From Sorghum bicolor (taxonomy: Eukaryota; Streptophyta; Magnoliopsida; Poales; Poaceae), in NCBI RefSeq assembly GCF_000003195.3, contig NC_012878.2, positions 42,925,821-42,989,820 on the forward strand: 64,000 nt of DNA, read 5' to 3'. Of the stretch, positions 1 to 12,062 are shown one piece after another. The position numbers and the translations under genes were made by a program. How positions within the stretch are numbered: the first letter of the stretch is position 1; every line of letters starts with the position of its first letter. Below the pieces are notes generated by a model, which was given only the letters and a program-made list of their open reading frames with translations, was not told where the DNA came from and did not search any database.

Positions 1-749
1 TCTGCACGCACGGAGTTGCTGGCAATTAGGTTTTTAGGGAGTGATCACATGATTGCTCATTGTCTTCTTCCCGATGGCATCACCATGGCTGGAGAGAGGC
101 ATGGCGTGGATTGATTTTGCCACTTCCCATGAGTGCGGGAGTTACTAGACTCTTGGATTATGAGATGTGAGTTGACATTCAATCCTATTAGTTTCCACCC
201 TTTCGCCTCCTCCCCATTATCTCCTTGGCTCTCCTCTTCTGGCAACATGTTAAATTGACATCTTTCGTTCTTGTCTATCTAACCTAACTTGAATCACAAC
301 ACCACAACCCTCTTCCAGTTGCGAGATAATATTCTCGGTCCCATAACTCTATGTGCATGGAGTTGTGGGTGAGCAGGTGCCTCCGGAACCGTTGTCGTCG
401 TCGTCGCCTGAGAGTTCTGCTCGAGATGTGCGGGCAATTAGATTTTTGGGGAGTGATCACACAACTCCTCATCGTCTTTTTCCCAGCGGCACCACCATGG
501 CTAGAGTTGAAGATGCTTCTCAAGCGCTTCTGCGTCGAACGCTCCTCTTAGCATGGGACCTTCCTCTAGGTATAATCTAAAGCTTATCTTCTTTGTGTTC
601 TTTCTGGTTTGCACAATTGTCTGTGCTTCGTACATCTATAACCATACATATGTTGTTCCATATCATGCTCTGTTTATATTCATGACGCGATGATAATAAA
701 TATGTTCTCTTTCTGGTATGTTCTATATATCATGGTTATATGTTTTTAA
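1..749. repeat. Degenerate direct repeat in leading intergenic stretch
   Basis: Bases 1-95 and about 416-511 are diverged copies of one segment: both contain a GGCAATTAG...TTTTTNGGGAGTGATCACA block followed about 45 bases on by CACCATGGCT. The upper copy has a short open frame but no convincing splice structure or protein family. The remainder up to 749 is AT-rich and I see no gene. It may be a fragment of a multicopy element whose left part lies outside the window. Confidence 0.55.
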
Positions 750-779
750 CTAGTGAAATGCGCGCGCCATCGCGCGCCT
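750..779 (-). mobile_element. Helitron 3' terminus (minus strand)
   Basis: Read on the minus strand this is a textbook Helitron end: a 7-bp perfect stem (plus-strand 760-766 with 771-777, four-base loop), six spacer bases, then CTAG at 753-750 followed by T. Helitrons end in CTRR preceded by a short hairpin and insert between A and T. The body must extend to higher coordinates; I could not fix its 5' TC end. The gene-like block at 4.4-5.0 kb may be its cargo. Confidence 0.65.
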
Positions 780-1879
780 ATGCATGTGAAATTCTGTTGA
801 TTTTGCAACTGATCTTCAAAAGTTTGTCATATATAAGGCATGAAAAAGAATTTAGTGTAAAATGACATGGTTATGGTCTTATGGAGTTCACAAGAAAACG
901 CTGGAGAAATATGTAGCATGGTGAAGCGCTGCTGCACCATCTAAAAGCTGAGTTTAACAGGTACATAGGTTCATACATAATGGTTGCTGATATTTTATTC
1001 TTACATGTTTCACTACATATGGTGGCTGAACATTTTGATCTGAAGTACCAAGAGGATTTGACAGGGCTTGAAGTAAAGTGGATAAAACATGAACGATTCT
1101 GTGCAGAAGAGAAAAAAATATCAGATAGATTTCCAAAGCAAGAATACAATGATCTTTGTTGTATTTGTTCTTTAGCCTTGTATGTATTCCACTTGAGTTC
1201 AAAGAACACCTGTGTATGTAGTTCGCGGACAACCAAAGTGTTTGACAATGTAATCTTTGGGAATAGGGCATGTGCTCGGAACCAACAGTAGATCTGTTAA
1301 CTCACAAACTGCAAAAGTTTGTTGATTTCAGCAACACTAGCCGACAAGATCTGTGCTAACTTCATCTTCAATAGGCCATGTCCAAACAAATTTAAGAGGT
1401 CAGTCACCGACATCAATTAAATTAAAGAACAACACGGTGGCGAGAATAAATTTGGTAAGATAATTCTTTCGTACCCGTTCGATCAGATGGTTTTAAACCA
1501 TACACCACATCATTCCGTAGGCTCGTCACATTTTGAATCTGCCGAAAATCTCCTAAACTGCAACAAAAGAAAACACTACTAAAATTACGAGACAGGTTCA
1601 TTGACTGAGAAAAGACCAAATTAGTAAGGAAAACAACATAACCTCAAAGTCTCAACATGTGAGGACATTCTATCGCTTAGACCGTCCGCAACATATTTGG
1701 GTGAATCATAGGTTTGAGAATTATGTATAACTGGAGTAAGTGCTGGCAAGACATCTGTATGACATTTTTGGGAACACCACACCTGTTAGCAAGACAGTTG
1801 TATCTTAAAGGATTGTTTCCAGAAAAGCCAGAGAGACAGGAGGGGATCTCTGCGGCTGTGCCACTCCAAACAAACAGAA
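780..1879. other. Non-coding AT-rich stretch
   Basis: Several short open frames exist on both strands (for example 871-1248 minus, 1422-1619 minus) but none has a recognisable domain, long length or consistent splice sites. They are probably chance frames or eroded exons inside the Helitron that ends at 750. No RNA gene was recognised. Confidence 0.5.
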
Positions 1880-1886
1880 TTTGGAG

Positions 1887-1917
<31 letters not shown>

Positions 1918-2070
1918 GGGGGGGGGGTACCCTCCCCCGAACCCTCCCGGGAAAAAAGACCCCCCCAATGGCCATTGGTTTGAAAAAACCCTTTTTGGCC
2001 CCTTTCTTAATTCCCCCCCCCCCCCCAAGAAAAAATGAAAAGGGCAGGGATTGAAAAAAAAAGTAAAAAA
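1880..2070. other. Probable low-quality base calls: homopolymer-inflated stretch
   Basis: A short GT repeat runs into more than 25 consecutive G, and the next 150 bases are made almost wholly of homopolymer runs (poly-C of about 14 near 2013-2027, long A and T runs). The change of texture is abrupt on both sides. This is what the degraded end of a capillary sequencing read looks like rather than natural sequence. The overlapping minus-strand frame 1786-2442, rich in Pro and Phe, is therefore not credible as a gene. Confidence 0.6.
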
Positions 2071-4420
2071 AAATATATTTAAAAGCAATGAGGAACATGA
2101 GTGGCATTTAAAAAAAGAAAACAGAGTGAAAATTTTCTTTTTAAGTACCATGGTTTTTAGTAGGTTGCTAAAAAAAAGTCTGACAGAAATAATGGGATGG
2201 TTTGCAATGACCACTTTATTGATGCATTCTGAATGCAGGACATGGTTCTGAAACCATGCATAATGCAAAAAAAATTTGGTGACAACATCCTGCATATATT
2301 CGTAAAGCAACTTGGAAAAACGATATTGCCTAAAATTCTGACATGGATGACAGATTATTAGAGGTAGTGAGAAAACAGAATAGGAATATATCACAAATAA
2401 ATAAAAATGAGTCTTTGTATAGAAAAAAGTCAGACGTTCCAAAGGAACATAGGTAATGTCGTGGTAGTCACAGAAGGAGGATAAGCTGCTCTAAATTTCT
2501 AATAATGATGGTTTGGCTCAACAAAAACAAAAATCCATACTCCCCATCACAAATGACCCTGAAAAAAGTATTCACAAAAGAAGATGTGTGTTCTAGTACC
2601 GACAGAACACATAGAAGAAAAGTACTATAACATGGGTAACAAGGAATTGTTCAGAGTGGTTGTTTGTCAGTGCCAAATTGTCCAAATGCAGCAACCATAC
2701 AATCTATGTGAAGATAATAGGTAAAGACATGTACAGAGAAATGTCAAGTCAGCATATTTGTGTTATTTGACCAATGCACTAAGGAAATGATATAAATAAC
2801 TCAGGCAATAAATAAATAATCTGACCTCAGCACACACTGGACCAGCAACTGTGCAATGTCCATCAACTCATCAATTCTTTGCATTGTCATCTAACCAAAA
2901 ATATCTTTTGATTGCTGTGGAAATTAGTGTACCAAAAATCAATGTCTTCTAGGACTATCCATAGCTCTAGAAAATCATTATTCCTGCAAAGGGCGTAGTA
3001 AATTAATATTTAATCTCTTATCTAAAACAGAACTCCAACTCTAAGAATAGGTGGAAAAAGTTCAGTGAATTTTTTCATTATTAAGAAATAGGCCAACAAT
3101 TTGGAGACCAAAGGGAGCTTAGAGGAACCAAGGATAAGAGGAGGACAATAACATCAGTTAAGTCAGGACTAAAGCATGAAACAACACTGATTAAAAGCAT
3201 ACAGAAGGTCATATGGAAGCTTCTATAAACTGCATAGATCATGAGACCTTAGATGGATGGGACAAGAATTTAAAAACTTGTCTTCATTCCACTATAGACT
3301 GACTGGTACATAGTCAACTAAATTCCATATTGATTGAAATGTTGACTCCCTATTTTTTTACGTCCAATTAGGAACCAGGTTTAGATTATACTACCTATGT
3401 CACTGCATTATATTACATGATGGTGTACTCTGTAACTTGCTTTTTAAGCTTTGAGCAGCAATCAAGCTGAATGCCTAATAGAAATATTTATTGCAAGAGA
3501 AAAACTAAAGCAATTCAAGTATTTTTTGTTAGTGCATTCTATCTTCATACCCTAAAGTTTTAGTACTTTTCTGCTTTCTGTAAACAAGCATTACAACAAA
3601 AAACGCACGAAAAGGAGAAGTCACAGTATACATTTTTAGCGGGCAGTATTTGGAGGCACAAACACAAACCTTTTGCATGCTGCTAGAATGTAGCAGATAG
3701 GTTCCAACTTCTTTATTATCTTCATGGTCCTATGACCTTGAAAAGAAAACCTGAAAAGTTGGCACTAAATTACGAAATAGAGAACATTGTAGATACATAT
3801 ATATTCGAATAATGTATGATCTATAGAAGGGGATAATGCTCCTATCCAATGCTTTATCTATTTCCATCTTTGCAAAATATAGGTCTTCACACTGACAAAG
3901 AAAAAGTAGGATCAAAAATAGCTGAACTCACTATTCAAACAAGAATATTATTCCATCTTTGGAAAATATAAGTATTCATATTCAGAAAGAATAAATAGGA
4001 TCTGAAATAGCGGGGCTCACTATTCAAACAAGAACATTATTCCATGTTGCAAACTTGCAATAAGGTATTCATATTCAGGAAGAATAAATACAATCTAAAA
4101 TAGATGTTGAAATAACAATCCACCACATGGCCCTGCACACAAATTAGAAATAATCAAAATGTATCATAGTTATTTCAGATAGGCTAATTGTGAGAGGAAG
4201 ACCGACCTTAAATATGTAAGCACCAAATAAACATGTACCAGCAAAATACGTAGGCATGCTGATTGTCCTCCTATTTGTTGCAGTGATAGAGCAGGCAGTA
4301 TATCACAACAAAATAAATTGTACACAAGGTGTGCGAATGACAAGGCAAGGTAGATGATCACTCTCCTGGTATTGTAAATCGACCCGTCGATCTTGGAACC
4401 TAATCCTAGGACACCAGCAA
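2071..4420. other. AT-rich non-coding stretch, possible introns of captured gene
   Basis: No open frame above about 90 codons and no known domain on either strand. A short diverged direct repeat (about 3945-3995 and 4020-4090: CACTATTCAAACAAGAA, then TTCAGRAAGAATAAATA) is visible. The texture is like plant intron or lncRNA sequence lying downstream, on the minus strand, of the GC-rich block at 4.4-5.0 kb. Confidence 0.35.
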
Positions 4421-5023
4421 TCAAAGGAGACATAGGCCTACCAAACGAGAATGGATGAGCGAGAATTGACCTGAGCAGAACCGACGGCTAGGGTTTCCTG
4501 TAGCACGCGCAGAAGGAACAGTGACCACCTCCCGTGAAGTGGTGCTGACCGAAGGGAAATGGGCCGCCACCGCCACCCGTGCGACGCCCTCGGGAGAGAA
4601 GGAGACGAGGAGAGAGGGAGGAAGAGAAGGGGAAGGCCAGGGCAGAGGCGCGCCGACACGGGAGTGGTGCTGACCGGAGGGAAGCGGGCCGCCGCCGCCG
4701 CTGCCCCCGCGATGCCCTCGGGAGAGAGGGAGACGAGGAGAGAGGGAGGAAGAGAAGGGAAGGCCGGGGCGAGGACAGCAGAGGCGCGCCAACACGGAAG
4801 GGCGTTGAGGTCGCAGTAGCCGCCGTCGCCTATCTGAGTCAGGAGAGAGATCGAGAGAGCGAAGAGGAGAGAGGAGGGGTTGAGAAGTGGAAGCTGAGGT
4901 ATATATTTGCCTCTCTGGCTTCGGATGAGAAGAGGGGGAAGCAGGGGAAAAACGGGAGAAGCTGATGAGAACTTCCGGTTGAATCTGCTCCAAATCATCA
5001 CAGCCGCACGATGAAAGATCCAA
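4421..5023 (-). other. GC-rich leader-like block, possible first exon of a captured gene
   Basis: GC- and purine-rich DNA with overlapping long frames on both strands (minus 4421-5023 is 200 codons, Ser/Pro/Leu/Arg-rich). Composition matches a grass 5' untranslated region plus first exon read on the minus strand. No domain is recognisable, so I do not call a protein. It contains a 125-bp tandem duplication. It sits upstream (minus-strand sense) of the Helitron 3' end at 750, which would fit a captured gene fragment. Confidence 0.35.
4539..4797. repeat. 125-bp tandem duplication
   Basis: Two head-to-tail copies, about 4539-4663 and 4664-4797, each starting GTGGTGCTGACCG and containing GCCCTCGGGAGAGA and GAGGCGCGCC. 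Differences are substitutions plus a small insertion in the second copy. Confidence 0.8.
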
Positions 5024-5496
5024 CGAAGGAGGTTATTTTAGGCGACGTGGCCCCTGCTTCCCGTCCTGGAAGCTGGCGGCTCATTTAGAAGAGAATGCTT
5101 TTGATCATGTTGTTATCCCCTACATGTTGAGTTCTTCCTGGTATGATTCACATGCCGTGCTTTTATATGTTAGATCAAGTTTATGTTATTCAAATAAACA
5201 TATGTGATGTTTAAACTTGTTTATTTTCTTTTATGTCATCATCGTGATGTTGTTATTTTCTTAGATTAAAATAAATTGAAGATTACCTAAATTTCTAACA
5301 ACATTTGTATCTCCAAAATTTTTTCGATGACATATTAATATTTTTTTAATATATATTTAGTCAAAGTTGTTTATCGAAAAACAAAAACGATAATTATTTT
5401 AGAATGAAGGGCGTAAGTTAAATCATTTTTTAGTTAAAAAAAGAATTATATTATGTAATAGCTAGGTACATCAGTACGTTACAAGCACTCTGGAAT

Positions 5497-5500
<4 letters not shown>
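5024..5500. other. AT-rich intergenic stretch
   Basis: No open frame or known repeat recognised between the GC-rich block and the TA microsatellite that borders the long-TIR element. Confidence 0.5.

Positions 5501-5534
<34 letters not shown>
5500..5534. repeat. (TA)n microsatellite at left border
   Basis: About 17 TA units immediately outside the left TIR. A matching TA run lies just outside the right TIR at 10081-10104, which hides the target duplication. Confidence 0.9.
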
Positions 5535-5536
<2 letters not shown>

Positions 5537-6177
5537 ATGAGTTTTTTTACACGTACGAGTATCTACTCCGACGTGAGATACACGCACGCGAGGATTGGTG
5601 TCGCGGACGTAGCTAACGGAGAGATCAGGAGGTGCGGCCAGGAGATGTCGGGGCCGTTACCTCCCCTAACGGTGAGGTTAATAGATATCTAAAAGATTCA
5701 ACTGATCCCATATAATCTAATATATTTGTCGCGGTGATTCAAGGCTTCGAGGATCAAGCTAGCAAACAAAGTATGGCGGCGCATATATGTCTATACTATA
5801 GATTTCACGTGTATGAGCTGAAAGTACGAGTACATATATATGTATACATATATCAGAGTATGCACATATATGTATTATACCTATTTGAAGGAAGTATGCA
5901 TATAAATTATTAGTAGCATTTTCCGATCGAGTATGCATGCCAAGGAAAGTATATACATTTTCCCTTTTTTATTAATTTTTAAATGCCAAGGAAAGTACAC
6001 ACATTAGAGTACTTAGAGTACCAGTTGATACTTGCTACAATGTCGAGTATCAGTTCATACTTGTTACGATTAAAAAAGTATATACATGTACTTCAAATAG
6101 GAACGCATGTACGTCCTCGAATCAGGGTTGATTAAAGACTGCTCCTGTTTGCTTGCACCACAGAATTCCGAGCATCG

Positions 6178-7130
6178 GTGGCTCGTTTGGGTGTTGACAC
6201 GCGTTGCCGCACATTTTACAAAAAAAACCCTCTGTGTTTTATAAAATTAACCCGCCATCCAGCTCATCTGTCCAGACTGACCTCCCGATCCCTCTCTCCT
6301 TTCTCTCCTCTCTCCCCCCTACCCTCGGCGCCGCCGCCGCCACCATCCACCTCCGCCCCTCCCTGTCCTCTCCTCCCTATGCAGCCTCCACACGGCCATC
6401 GCTCGAGCAAGGAAGTGGCGTGGCCTCGCTACGCAGGGGAGCGCGTTGAGGCACGCGAGATCAAAAAACACGACAGATCGGGCGAACCTTATCGGGCCCC
6501 ATGGTGGTCATGGTCTGCGGAGGAGTAGGCGGCGCTGGCTCCTTCCTGCCCTCTCCTCTCCGCATAGCCTCCATGCTGGCATGAGCACCGTCGTCGCTTG
6601 AGCACGGGAAGCCGAACAAACTCTAGGGCGCGAGAGAGCAGTGGGATCTATGGCCTGAATCCATGGTGGCGCTAGGGTCCTCAGCGTGGTGATGGAGCTT
6701 GACGTCTCAGCAACGAAGCGGTCCAGCTGAGGTACGCTGCATTTCTTTATCTATCTTCACTTCTCTTTCTTACGGTTTCTCAGATCCGGTGCAGATGAGA
6801 CGGACGGAGAGAGGCGCTCGGGTCGGCCATAGCACCGAGACGACGACGGTGGAGGCGCGGGTCACGGGAGAAGGGGCACGGTCTCGGAAGAGACCGAGAG
6901 AGGGGGCGCCGAGTCACGGGAGAAGGGGCGCGGGTCACTGGAGAAGGGGCGCCGAGTCTACTGGTAGTTTTTTTTTGCAATTTGGGACGAGGAGGGGGAG
7001 AGGTGCATGCTATTTTTGGGCCGCATAAACATGTGGCTGGGAGATTCCGAAGCGCCATGGTCAAACAAAGACCAAGGAAATGGCATGACAGGAGCAAATC
7101 GAGGTGTCTACCAGCACGGATGTATGTGTG
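6178..7130 (+). other. GC-rich gene-like cargo inside the element
   Basis: C/T-rich then GC-rich sequence with ATG codons at 6204, 6378, 6661 and 6699, and short frames of 80-120 codons rich in Pro, Ser and Arg. The texture (CTCTCTCC tracts, then GCCGCCGCC) is that of a grass 5' UTR and first exon. No protein family is recognised and no frame is long enough to support a product. It most likely represents a captured host gene fragment. Confidence 0.4.
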
Positions 7131-9370
7131 AGTGATAATCTACTTCTGCCCATGCCCCCTTGCTTGAAGGAGTCCTCGGTGAGGTGGTGACCTCGAATCT
7201 GCACTTGTCCGTCGACCCATGGAGGAGGGATGTCTGCCTTCCTCAATGCGTCCATGGATATGGTTCTCACTTGGACCCTGCCAACACACTATGGTTGCCC
7301 ACCTCTTCCCAAGATGGCATGGTCTTTGCAAGCGGTGTCGGTAAGCTTGCTTCCCCATTTCTGCTCCTTAGATCTGCTCCCATTGCCTGCTTCGTTCTCC
7401 TCTCTTGGGTACCAATTGGTGGTTGTTAGTTTCTCTCTAATCATCTTCAGGATTCAGAGCGTCCCCATCACAGACATAGAGAGGCAGTTATTGAGTCAAA
7501 GATGCAAGTCGACAAGACTAGCCAACTGAAGTTTCTTCTTCTTTATGCTTCTACAGGTATTACTTTGTGTTTCAGAACAAGGTCTTGTGTGATACCTGTT
7601 GAATCAATATGTTCTACCTACCTAAGAATCATCATATTATATGGCATAAAGAATCACCATATTATCTTTTTAGCAGTTGTGAATGGTCATGGTTCAGTTG
7701 TTTTCCACAGAAGACTGTAGGCTTCCTAATATTAAGATGGATCACTAACTTAAATTAGGATGTACTCTTACATTGGTTTCATTCATTTTCTGCCTGCGTG
7801 ATGAGATGGCTTGGGATGAATTGGTGTGTTTATGATGTTTGTTCAGACAAGCTACGGCTAGCTCACGAAATAATTTTTATTTTATTTTGGCGACATTATC
7901 CTGGAACATAGGGTGTGCTCTGCCAAAAAAAATCTGTCAATTCATTTTGGTTTCCTGGGTTTGATGAGGCGAATTTAGTGAGATATTTGTGCATGTATAG
8001 ATCAAATGGCAAAGCTTTTTCGCTATATTAGAATCCAAGTGCCTAACTAATGAGAATGTGTAGGTTCTTGTCCAATATGCTAGCAAAATTTTGTTTTGCA
8101 GATGGCAAGTGCCTAATAAACACTGGATTTCATACTTTTACCATTGTGTACATAGGAATATACATTAGAACTCACAACTGCAGCCTGCAGCTCTCAGCTT
8201 GAAAATTAAAATTATACTATTATTTGAAATGTGACTTAGAATGCTTGTCATTAAATTTCCTTGCTTCTTGGAATAAGGTCATTAATAACTTTTTTTTTTA
8301 CGAAATGGATATTGTCACTTGTTTCGATGGTTGATGTCATTCCCTTTCTCTGCACTTATCATGTTTTCATGGATGCACTGCATTTAATATCTAATATCCT
8401 TATTACCACAGTGCAGTGAATATGAATCGTGTGTTGTCCTTATCTTTTTTTAATCAAAATTCAGACTATGTTACACATCTTTCACTGCATGGATTGAGAG
8501 CAGATCACGATAGAAAGTATTTGTCATGTTGTGCTGATCTAACATAATTTTGCCATAGTGAGGTAGAGTAGCTGGTTAAGAAATGGCAAAAGAATAGATG
8601 AATAAATCTGTTTCTGTTTTGATTACTGAACATGCAACCAATATGGCAAATAATGATATGTGAGCACTTAATGGTAAACTTATGTTATCCATTCAAAGGC
8701 GTGCACCCCTTACAGAACACATATGTATGTTTTATATATGCTCCCCTTTTATTTCTTTATACCTCTCCTTTCTCAGTTGTATGAGAAAAAACTGTCACTA
8801 TTTTTTAGTATTCTACCTCAGAGGGGGCTAACAAGCTTATGTGCTTAACCTGCACTAAGTTACTGTGACTATTGAAATGGACTCATCGTTCTCTTCAAAT
8901 GGACATTTTTTCTTGCGATTTGACTTTGTAAGATGTTCTTCAATGATGACCTCACTAGCCAGTTGTGCTAATATAAGTATCAATGCATCTCTTGCAGGAA
9001 AGAAAAATCCATGAATCGGCTATTCATTTTGAACCTGGATTTCTCGGAGCCATAATAGCCCTAGCTGGTCAACATATTGTGGAATGAGACGGTATAATGA
9101 CTCATAGACTATGACAATGGGCGGTTGACTTTAGATATGGAGTTGTGGATGTTATTAGTGTAAATATTCTTCATGTCTTTTGTTGTGGAACGGGGTTAAC
9201 TCCTATGAGATTTTCTATGCCTCTTCTAATTCGTGATTTTAGGATGGCGCAAGATGTGTCTATATCAGGTTCTATATTTGTCTATCTTGTGTTTGATTAG
9301 TTATTGCTACATTCTAAGAAGATATTATATACATTAAATGTTACAAATCTCATATGTTCCTATGGTCATG
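7131..9370. other. Intron-like interior of the composite element
   Basis: Short frames near 7160-7720 resemble small exons (pyrimidine tracts and GT/AG pairs at 7339 and 7450, for example) but give no recognisable protein. From 7750 to 9370 it is AT-rich with no gene seen. Confidence 0.4.
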
Positions 9371-9373
9371 GTA

Positions 9374-9402
9374 GGGCGCCCAACGGGCGCCAAATGTTCT
9401 AG
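9374..9402 (+). mobile_element. Helitron 3' terminus (plus strand)
   Basis: Perfect hairpin with a 7-bp GC stem (9375-9381 pairs with 9385-9391, loop AAC), seven spacer bases, then CTAG at 9399-9402 followed by T. This is the diagnostic Helitron 3' structure. The body lies to the left, within the long-TIR element; its TC start was not located but is probably between about 6100 and 6250, where left TIR-related sequence stops. Confidence 0.7.
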
Positions 9403-9799
9403 TTTAGTATGAATACATACTCGGGTTGTTAATTTCAATTATAAACGTGAGGCCTGCACCACACCTGTATTGAGCTCGTAAGCATACCCATTATGGACAT
9501 GTATGCACGGATACTTCTTTAATCCTTTTTACCTTGTATATAAAATCTAATCATACAATCATCAGTAAGTGTATGCACTGATGCTCCTTTTTGCCTTTTA
9601 AGTATGTAACCATATAGACGTACTTTATTTTTAAATCTAAAGTAGCTAAATTAGAAAATTTTCCACGCACTCCGTACGGAGTATATACTAATAAAAAAGG
9701 GCCATTTAAAAATTAATACACATATGTATATACTTTCCTTGGCATGCATACTCGATGGGAAAATGCTACTAACAATTTATATGCATTCTTCCTTCAAAT

Positions 9800-9803
<4 letters not shown>

Positions 9804-9834
<31 letters not shown>
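9804..9834. repeat. (TA)n microsatellite inside right TIR
   Basis: A TA run of about 15 units within the right TIR arm, at the place where the left arm has TATATATG-type sequence. It is a likely replication-slippage expansion. Confidence 0.85.
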
Positions 9835-9837
<3 letters not shown>

Positions 9838-10105
9838 CTATCTCTTCCTATGTTTGAATCACCGTGACTAAACAGTAACTATATTAGATTATATAGGATC
9901 ACTCGAATCTTCTAGATATCCATTAACCTGATACCCGTTAGGGGAGGTAACGGGCCCGACATCTCCGGGCCGTACCTCCCGATCTCTCCGTGAGCTACGT
10001 CCGTGACTCCGACCCTCGCGTGCGTCGGTGCGTGTATCTCACATCGGAGTAGATACACGTACGTGTAAAAAGGAATTTCCATATATATATATATATATAT
10101 ATATA

Positions 10106-10934
10106 GGAACTGATTTTCATCATGATTTATACCCACGTTGTGAATAGCTCCAAATCTCAAACAAAACCTGTATGACGTTTCACATGGATGATTGCATAGG
10201 CAAACTCTTGGCAAAAGGTCTGAGAATAGATGTCCAACGAACAATGGCCAACGTTCTTGCAAGCAGAGTTTCTTTTGTCTTCCTTCATCTTTTTTCTGCC
10301 ACCGAAGAATGAGAAAAACTAATCTAAAAATTATTCTACCTAGTCTTTCATCGTGGCCAGATCTAACCACGACAAAACGAAGAAAAAACTAGATAAAATT
10401 ATTCTATGACAGCGACATCATCTCCGTCTTGACGTCACTGTCCGGGAAAAAAGGTCTCATGTGGTAATGCCAGTAAAATTGCTGACGCCATAGCTGTCGC
10501 CCTCATCTTCAACATAGTCGCCATGGATAAAGCAATTCCAACCTTTCTCTTTACTATTGTCGGAGAGGAGGAGAAAATAAATCTCTAATATCAAGAAATT
10601 TAGAATGGAGAGACTCGATCTAATAGAAAGTTTTATTAAACATAATGGATCTCCACTCCCTTTAGCCTCAGGCGAAATGCCAGAGGAGAAGAGAGGAGGG
10701 ACCATCGGTGGTGGGAGATGGGGCGGCGGCCACGCTCCTGGGGTTTCTCTGAGTAAGTTAAATCATTAGAACACGTACGACGAATGTTTCCGAGCCAGTT
10801 TAGTATGGTCATTCTTGCAAAATGCACGTCTAATAACGGACATGTGAGACACCGAGTGCATCATCTGAGGAGATGACGGCTCAGACTTGCTCCATGCCAA
10901 ATTGACATCTCGGCGCCAGTATCACCTATTGCAA
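10106..10934. other. Unassigned intergenic DNA
   Basis: Short frames on both strands (for example 10457-10705 minus) but no domain, no splice support and no recognised repeat family. Confidence 0.4.
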
Positions 10935-11145
10935 CACAGTACTATCTTCGTCTATAAAGAAATATAATTCTGGCTTATCGAGAATTCAATCGGTTTAAAC
11001 TTTAATTAAATTATATAAAAAATATTAACATTTATGATACAAAATAAATATTATTTAATTAGTTATATAATATATTTTCATAATAAAATTATTTAGAGTC
11101 ATAAATACTAATATTATTTACTATAAAATTGGTTAAATACGAGCA
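10935..11145. mobile_element. Stowaway-like MITE, degenerate
   Basis: The internal order matches the common grass Stowaway/Tc1-Mariner MITE layout: a start motif around ACAGTACTATCTTCGTCTAT, then TTTAATTAAATTATA, AACATTTATGATAC, AATAAATATTATTTAATTAG, ATATATTTTCATAATA and GTCATAAATACTAATAT. The ends are eroded, so no TA duplication can be defined. Confidence 0.55.
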
Positions 11146-12060
11146 GTGGCTTGCATGTGGCGTCCTATTTTAATTAGAGAAGAAGAAAATGGGCGCACAC
11201 ACACTAGAGGAAGGACATGTATCGACACCAAGACTAATGAATGTGGTGGCCAAAGGTAGGAACCAGGTGTGGAGCCGAGGAGGACCTACTGGTTATCCCC
11301 GATGCATGATTTGAGACTTTGTGGCTTCCTTAACAACGTGGAGGTAGGCTAGCCTTTATGGTAAGCCGAATTACACGATAAATACCTTATCCTTTATGCT
11401 CTTGTTGTTATCTTTGTGCTATACTTTGTGTTGGTTGTGAAATCAGTGTTTTCATTCGATCTACTTGCACAAGAGCTTCCAACCTTAGAGAAGTGGTGAA
11501 GGAACACTAGATTTCACTCGATCTATTTTTTCCTTACGAGAATGTGATTTGTGGTTTCAAGTTCTAGTCCGCAGAAGTGCCACCTTTATTCCTAGGAGCG
11601 GAATTTCCACGCACAAAGTGCGGAACAAATGTGTCTATTCTAACCGATGCATTGAGTTTAATTTTCAAACATATCTATTCATTTTCAAGTGGTTTACTAT
11701 AAATGCTTGACTTAATTGGCTGTTACAATTTTTCATATTAATATTTGTTCTATTGAGAATGGGACTAAAAATGTTGAATCACCAAGCCATTCAATCAAAG
11801 GGAAGAACGTTGAAATGATTTCACATCGTCAATAAAGACAGAATCAAAAGGGACTTTACAATATAAGAGCAACTCTAGCAAGGTCCATACTTGAGCTTCC
11901 ATAACTAAATATGGATACACAGACTAAAAACGCAGCTCTAGCAGAGCCCCAACTAAAGCTCCAAATTTGTGATGGCACCCAAATCTCCCCCTCGGACCCG
12001 ATTTCCATTGGCCCAACATCTCGGGGCCCATCCGTGCCGGTGCTGCTCTTCCCTTCGCTT
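11146..12060. other. Intergenic DNA with possible eroded MITE
   Basis: No gene. Around 11867-11960 GAGCAACTCTAGCAAGG and GCAGCTCTAGCAGAGCCCC resemble Tourist-type termini, but I could not pair them into a bounded element. Confidence 0.35.
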
Positions 12061-12062
12061 TA

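Larger units (their letters stand above)
5535..10080. mobile_element. Long-TIR DNA transposon, Mutator-like, non-autonomous
   Basis: The left end (5535 to about 5960) and the right end (about 9690-10080) are inverted copies. Shared landmarks include TTTTTACACGTACG near each tip, GATACACGCAC, CGGACGTAGCT, GTTACCTCCCCTAACG, the TATATAATCTAATATA block and GGCATGCATACTCGAT further in. TIRs of several hundred bases with no transposase are typical of non-autonomous MULEs. Both tips abut TA-dinucleotide runs, so a 9-bp duplication of alternating A/T is possible but unprovable. The interior carries GC-rich gene-like DNA and a Helitron 3' end at 9399-9402, so the element is composite. Confidence 0.75.

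Noticed and set aside
1786..2442. A 218-codon minus-strand open frame
   Set aside because: It runs through the poly-G/poly-C artefact zone and is made of Pro and Phe runs; no domain.
4559..4965. Plus-strand Arg/Glu-rich frames (86 and 128 codons)
   Set aside because: Simple by-product of GA-rich, tandemly duplicated DNA; the opposite frames are equally open.
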